NCBI GenBank assembly: GCA_964246695.1
Contig: CAXTSI010000002.1
Location: 1 to 64,000, forward strand
Length of the DNA: 64,000 nucleotides
Reading direction: 5' to 3'
Source: Stigonema sp964246695
Lineage (GTDB): Bacteria; Cyanobacteriota; Cyanobacteriia; Cyanobacteriales; Nostocaceae
Part shown: piece by piece, positions 45,860 to 53,737 of the stretch
Layout: each line of letters begins with the position of its first letter
How positions within the stretch are numbered: the first letter of the stretch is position 1
Position numbers and translations under genes: made by a program
The notes under the pieces: generated by a model
Told to the model about the DNA's origin: nothing
The model's database searches: none
The model's input: only the letters and a program-made list of their open reading frames with translations

Positions 45860-46063
45860 TTAAGTGCTCTGACGGGAGGAACGTCTCCGATACCGCTTAG
45901 ACTTGGCAACGTCTTTAGCTTTACGCTTGTGTTTTTCCAAAGGAGTCTCAAAGTGACGATGCTTCTTCATATCTGGAAAAATCCCCGCCTTAGAAACTTC
46001 TCGTTTAAATCGACGTAGGGCTGACTCAATTCCTTCATTTTCGCCCGTGATTATTTGGGTCAT
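45860..46063 (-). CDS. rpsU: 30S ribosomal protein S21
   Basis: 67 residues. MTQIITGENEGIESALRRFK and a basic tail KRKAKDVAKSKRYRRR match bS21, which sits near the anti-Shine-Dalgarno region of the small subunit. It follows the RNA-binding protein gene, the rbp-rpsU arrangement known from Anabaena, where it is cold-regulated. Confidence 0.96.
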   Translation of the reverse strand: MTQIITGENEGIESALRRFKREVSKAGIFPDMKKHRHFETPLEKHKRKAKDVAKSKRYRRRSSRQST

Positions 46064-46235
46064 TCTCTCTCCTACTTAGTTAACTTAATTGATGGTTGGG
46101 TGGCGGGATCTAAACAATCCAGTCAAATACGAGTAAAAAAGGGCAAGACTCCCTGTCTGCCCAAAATACCCGAAAGTTAAATTCTTTGCTTGGGATGAAA
46201 CGATTAGAGAAAAAGCAAAGACTTAACGAAGAAGC

Positions 46236-46562
46236 TTAGTAGCGGCGAGAGTATCCTCCTCCCCCTCCTCCACTATTGTTTCCTCGTCTATCACCACCAC
46301 CACCAAAGGAACCTCTGTCTTCGCGCGGCTTAGCCTTATTAACCTTGAGGTTACGACCCATCCACTCAGCAGTGTCAAGGGCTTCAATCGCTGCAGTTTC
46401 TTCTGCATCTGTTCCCATTTCTACAAAAGCGAAACCACGCAAACGACCAGTTTCCCGGTCTTTTGGCACTTGAATGCTCTTAACAGTCCCATATTCTGAG
46501 AAGACTTGCTTTAGGTCATCTTCTACAACTTCATAGGAAAGATTACCGACATAAATTGACAT
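46236..46562 (-). CDS. rbp: Gly-rich RRM RNA-binding protein
   Basis: 108 residues with one RRM: RNP2 IYVGNLS (residues 3-9) and RNP1 RGFAFVEM (about 42-49), then a Gly-rich tail (GGGGGGYSRRY). The start MSIYVGNL is the family norm. Cyanobacterial Rbp proteins bind mRNA and respond to cold. It lies upstream of rpsU with a 172-base gap; the long leader (46563-46742) could hold cold-response elements. Confidence 0.94.
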   Translation of the reverse strand: MSIYVGNLSYEVVEDDLKQVFSEYGTVKSIQVPKDRETGRLRGFAFVEMGTDAEETAAIEALDTAEWMGRNLKVNKAKPREDRGSFGGGGDRRGNNSGGGGGGYSRRY

Positions 46563-46742
46563 AAAAAACATCTCCAGAATCAGATGGTGTAGAGATTTGG
46601 ATTCGGAGAGAGGCTTGTAATACAAATAAGCACAAACTGCATAACCGAATATAATCTTCAATGAGTATAACATAAAATTTATCAGCTGTGCTGACTGCAC
46701 TACCACTGCCACAATTTTAGAGATGCAATTTTAGATAAACCG

Positions 46743-48458
46743 TTAATTTAAATCTAGGCATAACTGGGTAAACGTAGATATTCCACGCGCACATCGTTTC
46801 CTAGACCTAGACGCGGCAACGGATACCGCGTCATTACCCGTTGGAATCACACCAACCTCAAAAAGCTCCAATTGGACTGGATTGCCTGACAGTCCATGCT
46901 TGCCCACAGAGTGGACAAGCTGACCGCCAAGCTTAACCTTTTGCGTCCTGTTAGGACGGGCAGTGTAATATTGGTGTCTCGGAGTGCCTTTGACACTCTT
47001 ACTCACTTTACTCCAGTGCGACCAAACGTGCTTCACCTTAGTTTTTTCGGCGTAGGCGGACATGTCACTACGTAAATGATGTTGATTTGGGATTCTTTCT
47101 GAGAATCTTCGACCACGACGCGCTATGACGAACGCTGCCGAGGATGACGAATTCATGCCATACATAGACATGAATTTCATCAAACCTACTAAACTGCTAA
47201 AAGCCGCCTCAACTTTCTTGTGATAAATACCGTGTTTTTGGCAAGCATATAAGAGCGCGTCATTCCACTGACTGTAGGCGAAAGAAGATAGCATACGAGC
47301 ATACTTCTTGCCTTTTTCTTTAAGTTGCTCCTTTTTACCGGAAAAGTCTAATTTTTCTGAGACTATGGGGAAATTGTACTGTTTAGCTTTAAAGGCAATG
47401 AAAGTGGCAGCATCACTAAGAATTGCTGATCGTTGATTAGAATTTTTGGAATGAAGGTCGATTTTGTAATCACCAAATTCCAGTAAATTACCTTGGGCAT
47501 CGCATACAGCCCACCCAACAGAGTCCGCATTCAAATCAATGCCAACGTAACCGGAAAGGTACTCTGAGGTAATTTCAGGTAAGTTAACGTCTGTCGTTGC
47601 CGCAATATACCAACCATCATTTTTCCAATAAAAGCGGAGTGTTACAGCACTGCACCCAATTGCCCATTTTTCGTTCTTATCTTTGGTTCGTACTTTATAA
47701 CAACGCTCCGAAATAGCTTCAATAATTTCGTGTTTCCCGTGCTTGAAGTTTAAACTATCAATACGAATGTATTGACCTCCTAGCCTTTCTTCTAAAGCGT
47801 AGGGAGTGCGAATAGAAAGGACAAACTTATCAGTGCTTTCAATGTAATCAAACTGCGCTAACTGGTTGCCGGAGGATTCATCCTTACTGCCAACAAGCAT
47901 GAAGCCGTTAGCATCAGGTAAAACATAATTAGGTACGGTGCAAGTGAGGTGTTTAAGCTTGTTTTCTAATAAGCTTAACCTCCGTTTCTTTTGGTGTAAA
48001 CCAAATTTAGCGTCCTGGAGTTCTGTTGTCTGGCGTTGTTTTGCATAAAGATTACAAGCTTTTTTGATTTTTAGTTTTATAGCTGAAAAGCCTTTCAAAT
48101 CGCGCTTTGATTTTTCCTTATTATCCTGAAGTACAAAATCTTTAATCTGCTTTTCACGCTTTCTGATGTCAGATCTGATTGATTTAATCTGACCTTCTAG
48201 CACTTTGATATGGTTAGCTCTATTTTCATTAATATTGGATACAATTGCTTGCACCTCTGTGTAAATAGAGTTAGCCCACCGCTTGTTGATATTAAACTTA
48301 GCTTGTAATTGCTTGTTACATTCAAGCTTACTCTTACCACTAATAATCAACTCAAGGCAGTAGTGACGAGCCGAGTCAACCAAGTTAAAAAGAGCAAACA
48401 ACTCTCCCCAATGCCAAAATTCTATTTGGTCTGTATAAGTTTTAGTTGACTCCGCCAC
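46743..48458 (-). CDS. TnpB-like (IS200/IS605 accessory-type) protein
   Basis: 571 residues from a GTG with GGGAGG eight bases upstream. The N-terminal half has helical, Lys-rich coiled sequence (about 80-150). RuvC-like motifs follow: GYVGIDLNADSVGWAV (Asp308), PIVSEKLDFSGKK (Glu368) and the SAAFVIARRGRRFSERIP block (about 440-455) typical of the TnpB-related accessory family. I see no CxxC zinc ribbon and no clear third acidic residue. No TnpA lies nearby. It may be an RNA-guided nuclease or a nuclease-dead DNA binder. The 3' end of the gene contains a perfect hairpin (46810-46832). Confidence 0.8.
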   Translation of the reverse strand: MAESTKTYTDQIEFWHWGELFALFNLVDSARHYCLELIISGKSKLECNKQLQAKFNINKRWANSIYTEVQAIVSNINENRANHIKVLEGQIKSIRSDIRKREKQIKDFVLQDNKEKSKRDLKGFSAIKLKIKKACNLYAKQRQTTELQDAKFGLHQKKRRLSLLENKLKHLTCTVPNYVLPDANGFMLVGSKDESSGNQLAQFDYIESTDKFVLSIRTPYALEERLGGQYIRIDSLNFKHGKHEIIEAISERCYKVRTKDKNEKWAIGCSAVTLRFYWKNDGWYIAATTDVNLPEITSEYLSGYVGIDLNADSVGWAVCDAQGNLLEFGDYKIDLHSKNSNQRSAILSDAATFIAFKAKQYNFPIVSEKLDFSGKKEQLKEKGKKYARMLSSFAYSQWNDALLYACQKHGIYHKKVEAAFSSLVGLMKFMSMYGMNSSSSAAFVIARRGRRFSERIPNQHHLRSDMSAYAEKTKVKHVWSHWSKVSKSVKGTPRHQYYTARPNRTQKVKLGGQLVHSVGKHGLSGNPVQLELFEVGVIPTGNDAVSVAASRSRKRCARGISTFTQLCLDLN

Positions 48459-48499
48459 GTTTATCACCTCCCGTGCAATGTTTTATCTGTATAATCTAT

Positions 48500-48528
48500 A
48501 TTATAAGTCTCAGTTGTGAGACTGTCAA
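48500..48528 (-). promoter_or_regulatory. Consensus promoter with operator in the spacer
   Basis: On the minus strand TTGACA (48528-48523) and TATAAT (48505-48500) are separated by exactly 17 bases. That spacer is part of the palindrome AGTCTCA-GTTG-TGAGACT (48506-48523). It drives the TnpB-like gene. Operator occupation would block RNA polymerase. Confidence 0.85.
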
Positions 48529-48554
48529 CAATTAATTAAGAACAAACTAAAAAA

Positions 48555-48767
48555 ATGCCTACACCTGAATGGAGACAAAGAAACGCTCACAAGAACAGAC
48601 AGTATTCCGCAAAGTATAATCAAAACAACACGGTTGTTACTGTCGTCCTTAAGCCGTGGGTTGTTGAAGAGGTAAACAAAATCAAAGACACGTCTGAATC
48701 GTATGGAGGATGGGTTAGAAAGCAGATAGAAGCCATTGCAGAAAAGCAAAGACTTGATGCGGAGTAA
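48555..48767 (+). CDS. Small ribbon-helix-helix-like protein
   Basis: 70 residues. NTVVTVVLKPWVVEEVNKIK, then YGGWVRKQIEAIAEK, fits a beta strand plus two helices as in Arc/CopG repressors; the N-terminus is basic (WRQRNAHKNRQYSAKY). It is divergent from the TnpB-like gene across a 96-base region holding a palindromic operator, so autoregulation or repression of the TnpB-like gene is plausible. The RBS is weak. A structured RNA candidate follows directly. Confidence 0.65.
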   Translation: MPTPEWRQRNAHKNRQYSAKYNQNNTVVTVVLKPWVVEEVNKIKDTSESYGGWVRKQIEAIAEKQRLDAE

Positions 48768-48785
48768 TCTTTAAGCAGTCAAACA

Positions 48786-48985
48786 GCTAATATCTATGTA
48801 GTAAAAAAAGTTCTGCATAGATATACCAAGATATTAGCAAGCAGCAGTTAACCCCACGCGGCAAGCCATAATAAGCGACCTCTCCACGCCCAACGGGAAA
48901 GCCAGTTCCCTGGGCGCGGGAAACAAGCTGCAAGGACTGGACTCACCAGTCGCCTAGGTCGGTGCCAGTGCGCCTATACGGGTAA
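48786..48985 (+). ncRNA. Candidate structured RNA downstream of the small repressor-like gene
   Basis: Three hairpins lie in a row. (1) GCTAATATCT/AGATATTAGC with inner CTATGTAG/CTGCATAG (48786-48838). (2) CGCCC..GGGAA/TTCCC.GGGCG (48887-48916). (3) GACTGG-ACTCA-CCAGTC (48935-48951). The GC-rich, gene-free stretch is unlike the dispersed repeats nearby. It could be a guide or regulatory RNA for the TnpB-like protein, or an IS right end. Strand is assumed from the plus-strand gene upstream. Confidence 0.45.
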
Positions 48986-49188
48986 CGCGATCGCAGGATA
49001 AGAGCGTTGGAGACACTCGTGTCGGCGCTTACGCTCCCCAACCCCTCCCCTAATAGGGGAGGGGAGACTTTGACGCAAGTCAAAGGCGGGTTGAAGGTAA
49101 GACCTAAATGATAAGTCATTTACCGAGCATGATATAATAAACCAAAGTTTTGTGTTTGATGGTATGCAATTAGACATAAAATTGTGAC
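48986..49188. repeat. Palindromic repeat and solitary MITE end
   Basis: 49028-49096 has CAACCCCTCCCCTAATAGGG and a final GGCGGGTTG, a dispersed palindrome. GAGCATGAT-ATAAT near 49125 resembles the right end of the ATCATGTCCG element family. Confidence 0.5.
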
Positions 49189-50310
49189 TCACTTACTCAG
49201 AATCTTTAATAATGCCTGCCGATAAATATTTATACCTTCATCATTTAAATGAGCGCCATCTTCAGAACTTAAACTATCTTTCAACGCAGTATTCTCATTT
49301 AATGATTGAACTTGTTGTAGTTCAAATGGTATATTGTTTTTGACTGCAACTTGATTCATGACAACATTAATCTGCTCTACTCTAGAATTTGTTGCTGAAA
49401 TACTTGGATCTTTACTAGCTGCAACTGTTGAGTAAAAAGCTGGAATCAAAAAGATTCGGTTACTGCCAAGGCTTCGCACTAAGGAAATTGATTCTTGGAG
49501 TTTGTTCGCAAACAATTGATCGCTTAATCCGTACCAAGCATCATTTCCACCAATGGCGATCGCCGCTGAGTCGCATCTAACTTTGGTCGGAATCAGAAGT
49601 TTCAGTTGTTCAACAAGTGAAATACCACTTAAACCATTTAACGCAAAATTAAAAGTCCCATTACCAAGGGTATTACCAAGTTCAGCTGTAACAGAATCCC
49701 CAAACAAGCAAGCAGAGAATTGCTTTCCTTCAGTAGCAAATTTCTGATATTGGACTTCAAGTTGCCATAAAGGTGTAGAACTTAAGTTATCTGACGGTGG
49801 GATCTCAGTGGGATATAAATTTAACTGACTGACAATATTTAACGCTGCTGGAGTGTTAATAACTAGTCTTTCACTGGGATAAGCTTCAAGAAGGCTGATG
49901 ATTCCCAAACCATCTTGAGAATTAGCCCCTAGGATAATAGCAGCGTTTAGTGCTTGTACCCCGGCTTTGTCACGACGGGCGATCGCTTGGGAAACATTAG
50001 ATAAAATGCTGTTCGCCAGTTCTGTATTTAATAGTTTATTCAAAGCCACAAGCGAAAGAGACATTTTTACTTGTAGCGCCTGATGAAACTCACGAACTTC
50101 TTCGCGATTGAAAAATTTCAGAAAAAATCCCAAATCAGAAGAAACTTGTTGCCTATCTGCATACTTACGTAAATCGGCAATAGGTAGTGATTGTTCAAAC
50201 AAGCCATACTGAAAGACAATCTTTTCAGCGGCAAAAGAAGGAGTTGCAGCCGTCGTCAGTAATAGTACGCAAATAAATACACTTAGCACCACATAGCGCA
50301 AATATCTCAT
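49189..50310 (-). CDS. Exported DUF1400-SGNH/GDSL hydrolase fusion
   Basis: 373 residues. Signal peptide VVLSVFICVLLLTTAATPSF with cleavage near AAE. Residues about 28-170 (EKIVFQYGLFEQSLPIADLR, QAIARRDKAGVQALNAAI) resemble the cyanobacterial DUF1400 domain. The C-terminal half is an SGNH esterase: FGDSVT (Ser), GGNDAW (Asn) and DGAHLND (Asp-x-x-His). It acts outside the cytoplasm, probably as an esterase or lipase. The start MRYLRYVV is chosen for the signal; an in-frame start 25 codons earlier exists. Confidence 0.78.
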   Translation of the reverse strand: MRYLRYVVLSVFICVLLLTTAATPSFAAEKIVFQYGLFEQSLPIADLRKYADRQQVSSDLGFFLKFFNREEVREFHQALQVKMSLSLVALNKLLNTELANSILSNVSQAIARRDKAGVQALNAAIILGANSQDGLGIISLLEAYPSERLVINTPAALNIVSQLNLYPTEIPPSDNLSSTPLWQLEVQYQKFATEGKQFSACLFGDSVTAELGNTLGNGTFNFALNGLSGISLVEQLKLLIPTKVRCDSAAIAIGGNDAWYGLSDQLFANKLQESISLVRSLGSNRIFLIPAFYSTVAASKDPSISATNSRVEQINVVMNQVAVKNNIPFELQQVQSLNENTALKDSLSSEDGAHLNDEGINIYRQALLKILSK

Positions 50311-50384
50311 AAATCTTAACAGGATGTTTATGCAATTAATTATTTTGACATTTAATGTCGGTTTTAAATTGTGAAACATACACA

Positions 50385-50713
50385 TGACGTCCCCGGACCT
50401 ACAAGGTCCGGGGAGAAATTCAAAGCCTCTCCCCTTGTAGTTATCGAGGAATGGAAGCGAGGTTTTCCAGATCCCGTGAGTTGCATTATTTACTTAACTA
50501 TATTATAGTTTGATTATTCGATTTTTTTGAAAGACCGAAATACCAGCCAAGAGGTTCTGTGCCCGATTGCAGCAGTGCTTGTACTCCGGATTGGTCAACG
50601 TCCTAGTACAACAGATTCACAGATATCTCCTGCTTAATTGAAGGTTCGTAGTTGCGCTAAGCTAAAGCGCAACTACGAAACCTAGCTTACTTTTAAAGGA
50701 GGAACATGAGAAA
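50385..50713. other. Intergenic hairpins, possible IS end
   Basis: CCCCGGACC-TACAA-GGTCCGGGG (50391-50413) is a perfect stem followed by CTCCCC repeats, resembling an IS200/IS605 end without a transposase. 50643-50681 has GTTCGTAGTTGCGCT / AAGCGCAACTACGAAAC. The region upstream of the SDR gene contains AAAGGAGG. Confidence 0.5.
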
Positions 50714-51401
50714 ATGCCAACAGCTTTGATTGTCGGAGCAGGTAGTGGACTGAGCGCATCTTTAGCTCGCCTGTTTGCACTAGAGGGATTTACTGTAGCT
50801 TTAGCAGCTCGCCAGATTGAGAAACTCAGTCAACTTAGTAGTGAGATTGGGGCTAGTGGTTTCGCCTGCGATTCCTCAAAACCAGAGGAAGTGCAGCAGT
50901 TATTTATCGATGTTGAAAGTCGTGTAGGTTCCCCGAATGTCGTCGTTTACAACCCGAGTTTCCGGGTGAATGGACCCTTTGTTGAACTAAACCCGGCTGA
51001 CGTGGCGAAAACTCTAGATGTAACTGCTTATGGAGGCTTTCTCGTTGCACAAGCCGCAGCCAAACGCATGTTAAATCAGGGAGGCGGTGCTATCTTCTTT
51101 ACTGGAGCCTCAGCAAGTGTCAAGGGTTATCCTCGGTCTGCTCCCTTTGCAATGGGTAAATTTGCATTGCGCGGTTTGGCTCAAAGTATTGCTCGGGAAC
51201 TTGCTCCGCAGAATATCCATGTGGCACCCGATCGTAATCGACGGTGCGATCCGCTCAGCACAACGCCAAGAGTCAGCAGATAATCCAGATAGTATGCTCG
51301 ACCCTGATGCGATCGCCCAAACCTATCTCAACATTCTCCGCCAGCCTCGCAGTGCCTGGACATGGGAAGTTGAACTTCGACCTTGGGTCGAGCGCTTTTA
51401 A
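50714..51401 (+). pseudogene. Short-chain dehydrogenase gene with a frameshift
   Basis: Begins MPTALIVGAGSGLSASLARL (Rossmann GxGxGxx). Core motifs are NVVVYNPS and IFFTGASAS; the position of the usual Tyr-x-x-x-Lys holds FAMGKFALRGL, with Phe/Met in place of Tyr. Near 51221 the frame shifts: IHVAPDRN in frame 1, whereas the other frame continues IVIDGAIRSAQRQE to ELRPWVERF at 51401. One extra base explains this. It is an NAD(P)-dependent oxidoreductase of unknown substrate. Confidence 0.8.
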
Positions 51402-51419
51402 ATTACAAGGAGAAATACC

Positions 51420-52127
51420 ATGATTGAACTTTACTATTGGACAACACCAAACGGTCACAAAATCACGATGTTCCTTGAGGAAGTCGGATTGCCCTACACC
51501 ATCGTTCCCGTCAACATTGGCGCTGGCGAACAGTTCAAACCGGAATTTCTCAAAATTTCCCCCAACAATCGCATCCCTGCAATTGTTGACCATGAACCTG
51601 CAACTGGTGGCGAACCAATTTCAGTGTTTGAATCTGGTGCAATTCTACTGTACTTAGCAGAAAAAACCGGGAAGTTGATCGGCGTTGATTTGCGCGATCG
51701 CGTTGAAGTCCTTCAGTGGCTATTTTGGCAAATGGCGGGTTTGGGACCAATGGCTGGTCAAAACCACCACTTTAGCCAATATGCTCCCGAAAAAATTCCC
51801 TATGCCGTTAACCGCTATGTGAATGAAACAGCGAGACTATATGCCGTGCTGGATAAGCGACTTGCAGATAGACAGTTTGTAGCTGGCGATTATTCAATTG
51901 CCGATATTGCTGCTTATCCTTGGATTGTAGCACATGAGATCCAAAGCCAAAAGCTAGAGGATTTTCCCAACCTCAAGCGCTGGTTCGAGACGATTCACGG
52001 GCGTCCGGCAACGGTTCGTGCCTACGAAAAGGCAGAGGCGTTCAAAAATCAGAAGCTTGATCTTGAGAAGTCGCGGGAGTTGTTATTTAACCAGTCAGCC
52101 AATACAATTCAGCGTCCTAATTCATAA
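51420..52127 (+). CDS. Glutathione S-transferase family protein
   Basis: 235 residues. The thioredoxin-like N-terminal domain (MIELYYWTTPNGHKITMFLE, with N-R-I-P and VFESGAILLYLAE) and the alpha-helical C-terminal domain (YSIADIAAYPWIVAHE) match the Nu-class/YfcG type, which binds glutathione or its disulfide. AAGGAG lies seven bases upstream. It follows the SDR gene by 18 bases; the two may have formed a detoxification operon. Confidence 0.92.
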   Translation: MIELYYWTTPNGHKITMFLEEVGLPYTIVPVNIGAGEQFKPEFLKISPNNRIPAIVDHEPATGGEPISVFESGAILLYLAEKTGKLIGVDLRDRVEVLQWLFWQMAGLGPMAGQNHHFSQYAPEKIPYAVNRYVNETARLYAVLDKRLADRQFVAGDYSIADIAAYPWIVAHEIQSQKLEDFPNLKRWFETIHGRPATVRAYEKAEAFKNQKLDLEKSRELLFNQSANTIQRPNS

Positions 52128-52610
52128 TTCGTAATTTGTAATGCGTAATTAGGGATTTCCAACTATTTCTTGTCGGATAAGCTCTAAGCGCCCGTCCTAC
52201 GAACATCGATCAACTCCCTTTCAGAGGAAACTCTTAACAGGGAACTCTTAACAGTGTATCCCACGGATGGGCGCCGTGGGATTGTAACAAGGACGTAGTT
52301 TTTCTTGCGCTTACGCCAGAGCGAAAAACATCTTTCTTAAAAGTGGGCTTTAAACGGGATCTTAGGACGACAGATTTCGCTCTAACGTCCAGAATTGGGC
52401 AATTAGACGGAAACTGTCAGTCTAAATAATAGTTAGCCTGCCTTGCATATCTTATGTTTAATTAGATGAATTTATGTGTTGTAAGATAACATATTGACCA
52501 GATTTTTGGATAGATTATCGAAACAAGAACAATCTGGAAGAGCATCATGCATATCATCCTAAAAACGGCAAGATTTTTTGCTCTATATCAAAATAAAAGG
52601 AAGCTGCGCA
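52128..52610. other. Intergenic, hairpin and repeats, no gene
   Basis: CCCACGGATGGGCGCCGTGGG (52260-52280) forms a hairpin. GGGAACTCTTAACAG is repeated. No gene is recognised. The base composition changes sharply at about 52611. Confidence 0.4.
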
Positions 52611-53612
52611 ATGAGCGATCTGAAGCTTGACATCGCCTTCTGGGATTACGACCGGACGCGCGCGTTGTCCGATGGTACTGTTAAGATCGACGGCGTCGAT
52701 GCCACCTTCCACAGCGGCCGCATTGTCACGGAAATCTTCGAGCGCATGATTCGGCAGCGTGATTTTGATGTGTCGGAACTTGGGATGACGTACTATCTAC
52801 GTACCCTCGACTTCGATGATCCGCCGTTCATCGCCCTGCCGGTCTTCCCGAACCGTTGCTTTCGGCACTCGGCGATCTACATCAACACGGCGAGTGGCAT
52901 CAAAAGGCCGGAGGATATCGCCGGCAAAACCGTCGGTGAATTTGCGGTGTATGGCCACGACGCAGGCGTATGGCCGAAGGGCATTCTGTCCGACGATTAT
53001 GGCGTAGCACCGGATCAGTGCCGCTGGATCGTCGGGGGCCTTGATTGGCCCCTGCAGCCGATCGACTTCATTCCGCATCCGCATCCTGCCAACATTGAGG
53101 TGATGTCGGCCCCCGAAGGCAAGGAACTGGGAGAAATGCTTGAAGGGGGAGAGATCGACGCGCTGATCTCGGCTGATGTGCCTAAGTGCGTGCTAAATAA
53201 GTCACCAAAGGTCGCGCGGCTATTCGACGAGTATGAGTCCGCAGAGCGTGATTACTATCAACGCACGGGCATCTTTCCGATCATGCACACGGTCGTGGTT
53301 CGCAGGGAACTCCTGTCAGAGTACCCAGAGATAGTTAAGACTGTCTACCAGGGCTTCTGCGACGCGAAAGACATCGCAATGGAGCAGTACAAGAAGGGTT
53401 TGATCTTCAATAACATGGGCATCATGATCCCCTGGTTCAGCAAGCTCGTTGACGAGGATCGCAGTCTGCTAGGCGAGGACTGGTGGCCCTACGGCGTCGA
53501 AGCCAATCGCAAAGCAGTTGACACCTTCTTGCGCTACCATTTCGAACAGGGACTGTCGAAGCGACGGCTGACCTGCGAGGACATCTTCGCGCCTGAGCTC
53601 CTCGGCACGTGA
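52611..53612 (+). CDS. 4,5-dihydroxyphthalate decarboxylase-like protein
   Basis: 333 residues starting MSDLKLDIAFWDYDRTRALS, with AAGGAAG eight bases upstream. The periplasmic-binding-like fold of the Pht5 family is recognisable: DVSELGMTYYLRTLD, PVFPNRCFRHSAIYIN, IAGKTVGEFAVYGHDAG, GEIDALISADVPKC and FPIMHTVVVRRELL. It probably decarboxylates an aromatic diacid. Codon use is strongly GC-rich (GGC, GCG, CGC), unlike the AT-rich neighbours. The nearest aromatic pathway genes are absent, so it looks like a horizontally acquired single gene. Confidence 0.82.
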   Translation: MSDLKLDIAFWDYDRTRALSDGTVKIDGVDATFHSGRIVTEIFERMIRQRDFDVSELGMTYYLRTLDFDDPPFIALPVFPNRCFRHSAIYINTASGIKRPEDIAGKTVGEFAVYGHDAGVWPKGILSDDYGVAPDQCRWIVGGLDWPLQPIDFIPHPHPANIEVMSAPEGKELGEMLEGGEIDALISADVPKCVLNKSPKVARLFDEYESAERDYYQRTGIFPIMHTVVVRRELLSEYPEIVKTVYQGFCDAKDIAMEQYKKGLIFNNMGIMIPWFSKLVDEDRSLLGEDWWPYGVEANRKAVDTFLRYHFEQGLSKRRLTCEDIFAPELLGT

Positions 53613-53737
53613 CCACCATGAGACTCATCGGCGAAGAAAAGGGGACATTCCTAATATCGACAGTTGTAGCAGGCAGTCGCATGCTAACAACGCAGTGGAG
53701 CGGACAGTCGAGGGTCTGGGTAAATTTTTAGAAGCGG

